In this document: one piece after another, positions 8,589-14,553 of the stretch
How positions within the stretch are numbered: position 1 is the first letter of the stretch
Layout of the letters: each line of letters begins with the position of its first letter
NCBI GenBank assembly: GCA_004151065.3
Contig: NWUY0300017117.1
Coordinates: 31,310 to 45,862, forward strand
From: Larix sibirica
Taxonomy: Eukaryota > Streptophyta > Pinopsida > Pinales > Pinaceae
Direction: 5' to 3'
DNA length: 14,553 nucleotides
The notes under the pieces: generated by a model
Databases searched by the model: none
The model's input: only the letters and a program-made list of their open reading frames with translations
What the model was told of the DNA's origin: nothing
Made by a program: the position numbers and the translations under genes

Positions 8589-8920
8589 CGACCTTCCCTC
8601 GTTATTTATATATTGGGTGTAGATGCACAGATGTATATGTATTTCGCTTTGATTTAATTCCCATATCGCTTTCTATTTCATCAAATATTCCCATGTATTT
8701 TTTCAATCTTGTTCTTGTTTCTTTGTTTCCTGCTTTGTTTCACATGAACAGTTGCTTGTACATGGAGTTCCTGATAAATGTTTGTAGAATTGGGTATCGA
8801 TAAATATTTGCAGAGTTAGGTACCGGGTATGACCATTTTTCTTAAGAGAAAACAAAAAAAAACCACGTTACCTTCTATTTTACCTTCCGGTAATTGTAAT
8901 CAAAGGAACCTCCTTACCAT

Positions 8921-9004
8921 CTTCACCTGCCATTGTTTCTGCATCTTCCCAGGTTTGTGTTTCTTCTCATGTTGTTGTGTCTGGGTCTGCCCGGGTTCTC
9001 GGTC
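8921..9004. repeat. 42-bp tandem duplication in B3'
   Basis: Copies start at 8921 and 8963. The second copy is the most diverged of all (tctgggtctgcccgggtt). Confidence 0.78.
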
Positions 9005-9405
9005 AACTTACTGTCGTGCCCCTCAGCCACTATTCCAGGAGTCAGACGAGATATTTTCATGGGATCTCCAATGAACCATCTCTTTTACACCCAGTCACTG
9101 GAGTTTATTCCCATTCTAAATTAAAATATTTCCCAGTTGGAGCAGCTCATCATCCCAAACCTTAGGGATTCATATCCCCTGTAATACAACACATAAAAAT
9201 CAATTTAAGTAATATAACTCAAAGAAAACACATAAAACTCAGAGAAAAGGAAAAAAAGGGTTTGTTTTCTTGTCAGAAATTAAATCTTTGGGAACTTACC
9301 CTCTCACCCACAGGAGCGAATTCTGCTCTACATCCTTCAAATAAGAGCAGTCTATACACCATTGAATATGTATTTATTTGGATATTGCATGTTGTAGGGT
9401 CTGTT

Positions 9406-9594
9406 TCATTTGTCGTCCCAAATCGTTGAGGGTTGTTGGTGTTGCCAAATCCAAGCCTGGAATTTTTGTAGAAGCCATACAATATCTCTTGGTGCTAGCT
9501 GTTCTTGTTTAGTAGAATTTGGTGGAAAACTGAAAAATTCCCTAAGACTATCCGGAAATCTTCGAGGCCTGTTTGTTTCATTTATAGAGTCCAC
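9406..9594 (-). pseudogene. Minus-strand coding-like relic in B3' (truncated frame)
   Basis: The middle of the segment (NSTKQEQLAPRDIVWL, FQAWIWQHQQ) matches B1 and B2, but the upstream part is read in a shifted frame because the homopolymer near 9530 has a different length. A TGA follows the Asp-Asp-Lys. This mixture of conserved middle and shifted ends is what a decaying sequence would show. Confidence 0.3.
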
Positions 9595-9842
9595 GATCTA
9601 TGCTCTTTCCATCCAACTATTAAAGACATAACATTGTTGTGCTAGAAAACATATACATAAAATAACTAAACTACTGGCGTAACCAAACCATTGAGTGAAA
9701 AGGAAAAAAGGGAGAACTGTAATCGAATTTGAGCTAAGTAAAGGAGCAATCACGATATATACAGAGTCTACTTTACATTATATTATTAACATATTGACTA
9801 TATTAAGAATGGGACACCACAAATTCTACGTCTTTCAGACTG

Positions 9843-9911
9843 AGCTACAAGAATACGAACCCGCTGGCCTAAAGTGTAAATTTTCTAATTTAAAGCTCTA
9901 TACCACGCCAT
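9843..9911 (-). mobile_element. tRNA-like SINE head remnant at B3'/A4 boundary
   Basis: The minus strand reads tggcgtggtatagagc and then gcgggttcgtattc. At the A4/A5 and A5/A6 joins only the D-arm half remains, because the T-arm half belongs to block B. Confidence 0.32.
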
Positions 9912-11059
9912 TTTTTAAAATTTGATAGTAAAATTGAAGCCTTCAACTTGCATTTTAATGTTTCCCTCGATATACGCCGTGCTAGATGGTTCATTGGATT
10001 TTCTTACCCTCCATAACCAAGACCTATCCTAGCTTCTTGAATCTCCATTATTGGAAAAATTAGCCCAAATCTCATAATGAACAATGTGTCATGGAGAGCC
10101 TTAACTCAACCAACCACATCAATTAGACATATGTTTTATTAGTTTCTTATTTTATGTGTTATTTTTCAATAGTGGAACATTCAATACTGCACTAATGTGG
10201 TAGTATCTGAAATTTTATTTATTAATTTAAGTTATAAAAATCATTATTAAAAGTCAACTCATTATGCTTGTCAATTAAAAAATATTAATACAATTTTAAA
10301 AATTAAATAATATTTTAATTTTTAAAATATTTGATTTAACTTGATATCTTTTGGTCAAGATGGGAATTGGTGAGACTAGGAATTTTATCCCCCACACCTT
10401 TACGATATTAAAAAAATTAATAAAAATTTAAAATTTCTATGATTTCAAATGGAAAATTTATTTGATTTTTTTTATGACGGGATGTTGAAAAAACCAGATA
10501 GGAATTTTTAAAAATCTTGTTATATCTGGTCTCTCACTTGGCGTAACATTCCTTCTATTGATGGTCATATCCTACTTGAATGTACTGCATGTTACCTATC
10601 ATAACGTGTCTTTCCCCACCCTCTGTGTTTCTATCTATTCCACCCGTTAAAGTTTGCATTCATTCTCCCAACGATGCCTTCCATTCGACATTTATGGATG
10701 ATATATGCCCCTTTCAATGGTCTCCACAAGAATTTTAATTATTTTAATTGCTCTTTTAAATTTGAATTCAACCTCTTACATATTCCAATTTCCCACCCTT
10801 GTTGTGTGCTCAGGTTATTGTGTGCTTGATAAGTATAGTAATGCACCTTGGCCTGCCTCTGAATTTCTTGCGTCCCCTTTCCATTCTATTAAACTCAAAT
10901 TCACGGTAGAATCTCTTCAAATATTCAGGAACATAATTTCATCAGCCACATAACTTGCAAAATATTCTAATTCAGCGGATTCTAGCCATCTGCCAAACTA
11001 TATTTGGTTCTTTGTTGGATTGAATAGTGCCTCCTTATTTAAAATCTTTTATTCCACGG
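9871..11059. repeat. Block A, copy A4 (start of A-only array)
   Basis: A4 is the first of three A blocks that follow each other without B. It ends with ttttattccacgga and joins A5 directly. The 249-nt frame (10705-10953) is open. It shares gcctgcctctg and aactcaaattcacggtag with A5, and ttgcaaaatattctaattc with A6, which sets A4-A6 apart from A1-A3. Confidence 0.95.
10705..10953 (+). other. Recurrent 82-codon frame in A4, probably non-coding
   Basis: This is the A4 copy, open throughout, with the same hydrophobic first 25 residues. Relative to A5 it has changes such as Met8Thr, Leu10Ile and Ser16Ala, which are mostly conservative near the start and less so later. There is no nearby polyadenylation or splice signal that I would rely on. 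Confidence 0.2.
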
Positions 11060-12248
11060 AAAGTGCAAATTTTCTAATTTAAAGCTATGTACTAGGCCAT
11101 TTTATTAAATTTGAGAGTCAAATTGACATCTGCAACTTGCATTTTAATGTTGCTCTCGATCTACGTCGTGTTAGACGGTTCGTTGGATTTTCTTACCCTC
11201 CATAACCAAGAGCTGTCCCATCTTCTCGAATCTCCATAATTGAAAAAAATATCCCAAATCGCATAATGAACAATGTATCATGGAGATCCTTAACTCATCC
11301 AACCACATCAATCAGACATTTGTTGTATTAGTTTCTTATTTTATGTGTTATTTTTAAATAGTGGAACATTCAATACTGCACTAACGTGGCAGTATCCGAA
11401 ATTTTATTTATTAATTTAAGTTATAAAAATGATTATTAAAACTCAACTCAATGTGCTTATCAATTAAAAAATATTAATACAATTTTAAAAACTTAAATAA
11501 TACTTTAAATTTTAAAATATTTGATTTAATTTGATATCTTTTGGTCAGGATGGGAATTGGTGAGACTGGGAATTTGATCTCCCACACCTTTATGATATTA
11601 GAAACATTAATACAAATTTAAAACTTTTATGATTTCAAACGAAAAAATTATTTGATTTTTTATGACGGGATTTTGAAAAAATCGGATAGGAATTTTTAAA
11701 AATGTTGTTATAGCTAATCTCTCGCTTGGTGTAAAATTCCTCCTGTTGATGGTCATCTCCTACACGAATGTACTTCATGTTGCCTGTCATAACGTTCCTT
11801 TGTCCTTCCCTCTATGTTTCTATCTATTCAATCTACTAAATTTTGCATTCATTCTCCCAACGTTTCCTTCCATTCGACATTTATAGATGATATATGCCCC
11901 TGTCAATGGTCTCCATGAGACTTTTAATTATTTTAATTTCTCTTTTAAATTTGAATTCAACCTCTTACGTATTCCAATTTCCCACCCCTGTTGTGTGCTC
12001 AGGCTATCGTGTGTTTGATAAGTATAGTAATTCCCCTTGGCCTGCCTCTGTCTTTCTTGCGTCCCCTTTACATTCTATTAAACTCAAATTCACGGTAGAA
12101 TGTCTTCAAATCTTCAGGAATATAATTTCATCAACCACATAACTTGCAAAATCTTCTAATTCAGCCAATTCTAGCCATCTGCCAAACCATATTTGGTTCT
12201 TTGCTAGATTGAATAGTGCCTCCTTATTTAAATTCTTTTATTCTAGAG
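11060..12248. repeat. Block A, copy A5
   Basis: A5 is exactly 1,189 bp from its aaagtgcaaatt landmark to that of A6. With A6 it shares ttattaaatttgagagtca near 11101 and 12290, where the B-flanked copies have ttttttaaaatttgagagt. The 249-nt frame (11894-12142) is open. Block B is absent on both sides. Confidence 0.96.
11894..12142 (+). other. Recurrent 82-codon frame in A5, probably non-coding
   Basis: This is the A5 copy, open from ATG to TAA. It sits about 30 bp after the conserved cattcgacatttatagatg text, which precedes the frame in most copies. It offers no more coding evidence than the other copies. Confidence 0.2.
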
Positions 12249-13425
12249 AAAGTGCAAATTTTCTAATTTAAAGCTCTATACCAGGCCATTTTATTAAATT
12301 TGAGAGTCAAATTGACACCTGCAACTTGCATTTTAATGTTTCTCTCGATCTACGTCATGTTAGACGGTTCATTGGATTTTCTTACCCTCCATAACCAAGA
12401 GTTGTCCCAGCTTCTCGAATCTCCATAATTGAAAAAATAGCCCAAATATTGTAATGAACAATGTGTCATGGAGAGCCTTAACTCAACCAACCACATCAAT
12501 CAGACATTTGTTGTATTAGTTTCTTATTTTATGTTTTATTTTTCAACAGTGGCACATTCAATACTGCACTAGCCTGGTAGTATCCAAAATTTTATTTATT
12601 AATTTAAGTTATAAAAATCATTATTAAAAGTCAACTCATTGTGCTGGTCAATTAAAAAATATAAATACAATTTTAAAACTTTAATTTTTAAAATATTTGA
12701 TTTAATTTGATATCTTTTGGTCAGGATGGGAATTGGTGAAACTGGGAATTTGGTCTCCCACTCCTTTACGATATTAAAAACATTAATACAAATTTAAAAT
12801 TTCTATGATTTCAAACAAAAAATTTATTTGATTTTTTTTTATGACAGAATTTTAAAAAAATCGGATAGGAATTTTTAAAAATCTTATTATAGTTGATCTC
12901 TTGCTTGGTGTAACGTTCCTTCTATTGATGGTCATTGCCTACATGAATTTACTATGTGTTACCTGTCATAACATGCTTTTCCCCACCCTCTGTGTTTCTA
13001 TCTGTTCCAGCTGTTAAAGTTTGCATTCATTCTCCCAACGTTGCCTTCCATTCGACATTTATAGATGATATATGCCCCTATCAATGGCCTCCATGGGACT
13101 TTTAATTATTTCAATTTCTCTTTTAAATTTGAATTCAACCTCTTACTTATTCCAATTCACCACCCTTGTTGTATGCTCAGTCTATCGTGTTCTTGATAAG
13201 TATAGTAACGCCCCTTGGCCTGCCTATGGCTTGCTTGCGTCCCCTTTCCATTCTATTAAAATAAAATTCACTGTAGAATCTCTTCAAATCTTCAGGAATA
13301 TAATTTGATCAACCACATAACTTGCAAAATATTCTAATTCAATAGATTCTAGCCATCTACCAAACTATATTTGGTTCTTTTTTGGATTGAATAGTACCTC
13401 CTTATTTAAATTATTTTATTCCTGA
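12249..13425. repeat. Block A, copy A6 (last copy, array edge)
   Basis: This is the last copy. It has lost about 12 bp of the AT-rich core near 12672-12682. The 249-nt frame (13072-13320) has a late TGA at 13306-13308. Similarity to other A blocks ends at about 13416-13425 (ttatttaaattattttattcc), after which the sequence is unrelated. Confidence 0.94.
13072..13308 (+). other. Recurrent frame in A6, shortened by a late stop
   Basis: In the A6 copy TCA is changed to TGA at codon 79, so four residues are lost. The original TAA still sits at 13318-13320, which preserves the 249-nt spacing. Confidence 0.2.
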
Positions 13426-13588
13426 TATTTCCTACAAATTTTGCTACTAATAAAAACAAGGCGGCCTTTTGAAATTTATGTTTCCCCAAACTTTTCCCCA
13501 TCATCTGCTCTTGTTTTATGGTCATGCTGAAAATTTAGTGTCTTTAGGTCTTGGATTTACCCTTCACACATGGTTTTGTGAAAATATT

Positions 13589-13790
13589 CAAATGGTAACC
13601 ATTTTTATATACACATTTTCTTTTCAAATGGTAAATATTTTCATCCATATATGCTTTTTTTTATTATGAAACGATAACCATTTTTACCATTTCCATATAC
13701 ATAGTTGTTTTTCAAACAGTAACCATTTCTATTCATGTATGGTTTTTCCTCAAATGATAACTATTTTATTTTAATATAAACGCCTTTGAT
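13589..13790. repeat. Degenerate 36-45 bp tandem repeat, five copies
   Basis: Copies start at 13589, 13625, 13668, 13713 and 13751. Each begins with a form of caaatggtaaccattt (caaatggtaaat, gaaacgataacc, caaacagtaacc, caaatgataact), followed by an AT-rich stretch with a catatat-like string and a T run. Spacings are 36, 43, 45 and 38 bp. Confidence 0.75.
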
Positions 13791-14005
13791 CACAATAGAG
13801 ATGTGCAATATGCTACAAGAGAACAATAACCACTGTTCTTCACTATGAACTTAGGCTCATTAACCACTTTTCTTCACAATGAAAATATGCTCATTTCTGT
13901 AACTCTCTCAATTACAAATCTCTTTCAAGTTTCAATGATAATCAACTTCCATTTGAAAAACAGTTTTCCATTTAATGTTTTTAACATGACCAAAGTTTAC
14001 ACTTC

Positions 14006-14194
14006 ACCTCCACCTTTTACGCTTCTATGACTTGCAAGAAATTCATCTTCTAAATGAGGCATAAAATAAGTATAAAATAAGTAATTGCAGAAAATAAGTA
14101 AGGTGGGATAACCTCCACCTTTTACACTTCTATGACTTGCGAGAAATTCATCTTCTAAATGAGACAGAAAATAAGTATAAAATAAGTAATTGCA
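14006..14194. repeat. 84-bp direct duplication with 21-bp spacer
   Basis: Copies at 14006-14089 and 14111-14194 both run from acctccaccttttac to aagtaattgca with only a few mismatches (for example acg/aca and gcaag/gcgag). Each contains a smaller internal repeat of ataaaataagta. The 21-bp spacer starts with gaaaataagta, which is itself similar to that internal repeat. Confidence 0.92.
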
Positions 14195-14262
14195 ATTGTG
14201 CTCTTTTCTTTCTTTATTTTTTGGAATTGCAATTGTGCTCTTTTATTTCTTTATTTTTTGGA
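14189..14262. repeat. 37-bp tandem duplication
   Basis: Copies at 14189-14225 and 14226-14262 begin attgcaattgtgctctttt and end tttattttttgga. They differ at a single base (C or A after ctctttt). The first copy overlaps the end of the 84-bp duplication by six bases, so the two events share a breakpoint. Confidence 0.95.
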
Positions 14263-14400
14263 TTCCAAGTTTTGGTTGTAGGTGTTCATCGAAACATGTA
14301 TGTTAAATTTAGAATGTTTTGTTCGATGAAGCATATTGAAAAAGACCTTCCATATTTTTTTTTATCTTTTTTGTGTATGTATCTCCTATACAACAAAGCC

Positions 14401-14553
14401 ATATAAAAATAAAAATTAATGTAAATTTACTAAATGATCATGTTAACAAGTAAATATCAATATATATTCTATATTTTATGTTACGTTTATATATATACAC
14501 ATACTATTCTATATATTAGTTATATTGTTAGTTTTTCATCATTTAATTCAATA
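14401..14553. other. AT-rich window end
   Basis: This is nearly pure A/T sequence with alternating TA runs (tatatatacaca, tctatatatt). No gene, terminator or repeat unit could be defined. Confidence 0.6.

Larger units (their letters stand above)
8589..9870. repeat. Block B, copy B3', missing its first ~400 bp
   Basis: B3' starts at the accttccctcg landmark and continues to the normal end of B. Positions 8591-9465 repeat the content of 7695-8579, but not identically, so it is a distinct copy and not a duplicated read. A 13-14 bp deletion between two tcatcaaat repeats is present near 8690 compared with 7783-7803. The end of B (9466-9870) is normal and joins A4. Confidence 0.93.
1..13425. repeat. 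Large A/B tandem repeat array (period about 2.85 kb, then 1.19 kb)
   Basis: The array is seen directly from recurring landmark strings. The string ttgttgaagccatacaatat (and variants) starts at 1, 2826, 5692, 8580 (cut after eight bases) and 9466. The string accttccctcgttatttata starts at 1951, 4800, 7695 and 8591. The string aaagtgcaaattttctaatt starts at 403, 3233, 6099, 9871, 11060 and 12249. The string atttggttctttgttggatt starts at 1501, 4350, 7246, 11002, 12191 and 13369. Spacings are 2,825-2,895 bp in the left part, 886-896 bp around the N, and 1,189 bp on the right. By eye the copies differ by roughly 10-15%, with scattered small indels, so the array is neither brand new nor fully homogenised. 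The right edge lies inside the window and the left edge does not. Confidence 0.97.
13426..14553. other. Non-array flanking DNA
   Basis: There is no similarity to blocks A or B. The flank is AT-rich with short local repeats (separate entries). Short open frames at 13469-13669, 13845-14030 and 14137-14406 have low-complexity Phe/Leu/Tyr-rich products with no recognisable motif, and I do not call them genes. Confidence 0.8.

Noticed and set aside
8540-8803. An open frame running through the N
   Set aside because: It joins two unrelated parts of block B across the uncertain base and uses an unknown residue, so it is an artefact of the junction.
4053-13308. A family of small secreted proteins encoded by the 82-codon frames
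   Set aside because: Three of six copies carry stops, and the A4/A5 comparison gives about the proportion of synonymous changes expected without selection.
1-13425. CRISPR array or other prokaryotic repeat system
   Set aside because: The units are kilobases long and diverge along their whole length. There are no short identical repeats with unique spacers and no prokaryotic genes.
13469-14406. Three short plus-strand open frames in the flank
   Set aside because: They are low-complexity Phe/Leu/Tyr-rich products of AT-rich DNA, and the last overlaps the direct duplications. No motif or conserved copy supports them.
1-14553. Assignment to a particular sex chromosome or species (for example the repeat-rich liverwort Y chromosome)
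   Set aside because: Large ordered repeats occur there, but I saw no RING-finger coding sequence or other specific match. Without a search the attribution would be a guess.

Overview
The window looks like eukaryotic nuclear DNA, most likely from a plant, although nothing in it fixes the species. It is strongly AT-rich and carries no operon, ribosome-binding site, rRNA, intact tRNA or recognisable protein-coding gene. I found no gene that I can name. This is a long tandem array plus the unique DNA at its right edge.

Array (1 to about 13,425). The array is built from two blocks. Block A is about 1.15-1.2 kb and block B is about 1.7 kb. The order is: end of B (1-402), A1 (403-1548), B1 (1549-3232), A2 (3233-4397), B2 (4398-6098), A3 (6099-7293), B3 (7294-8588, cut short at a single N), B3' (8589-9870, missing its beginning), A4 (9871-11059), A5 (11060-12248), A6 (12249 to about 13,425). 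The A+B period is 2,825-2,890 bp, measured from four landmark strings. The last three A blocks have no B between them and repeat at 1,189 bp. The irregularity at the N (B3 and B3' overlap by about 890 bp of equivalent sequence) could be a real junction or a hidden gap of about 2 kb.

Inside the blocks. Block A has a very AT-rich core and a 249-nt frame of identical length in all six copies. The differences between copies in that frame look neutral, not coding. Block B holds several short coding-like stretches on the minus strand, a 42-bp (14-codon) internal duplication, a separated 51-bp duplication, a 26-bp duplication and a perfectly conserved TATA-like string. At the B-to-A boundary, on the minus strand, lies a sequence resembling the D-arm and T-arm of a tRNA-derived SINE head. 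It is continuous across B/A joins and broken at A/A joins, which suggests that A+B is the older arrangement and the A-only units arose by loss of B.

Right flank (about 13,426-14,553). The array stops and non-homologous AT-rich sequence follows. It contains a degenerate 36-45 bp repeat (five copies), an 84-bp direct duplication, a near-perfect 37-bp tandem duplication and a terminal AT-rich stretch.

Relationships. A4-A6 share variants that A1-A3 lack, and B3 and B3' share variants that B1 and B2 lack. Neighbouring units are therefore the closest relatives, as expected for local unequal exchange or conversion.
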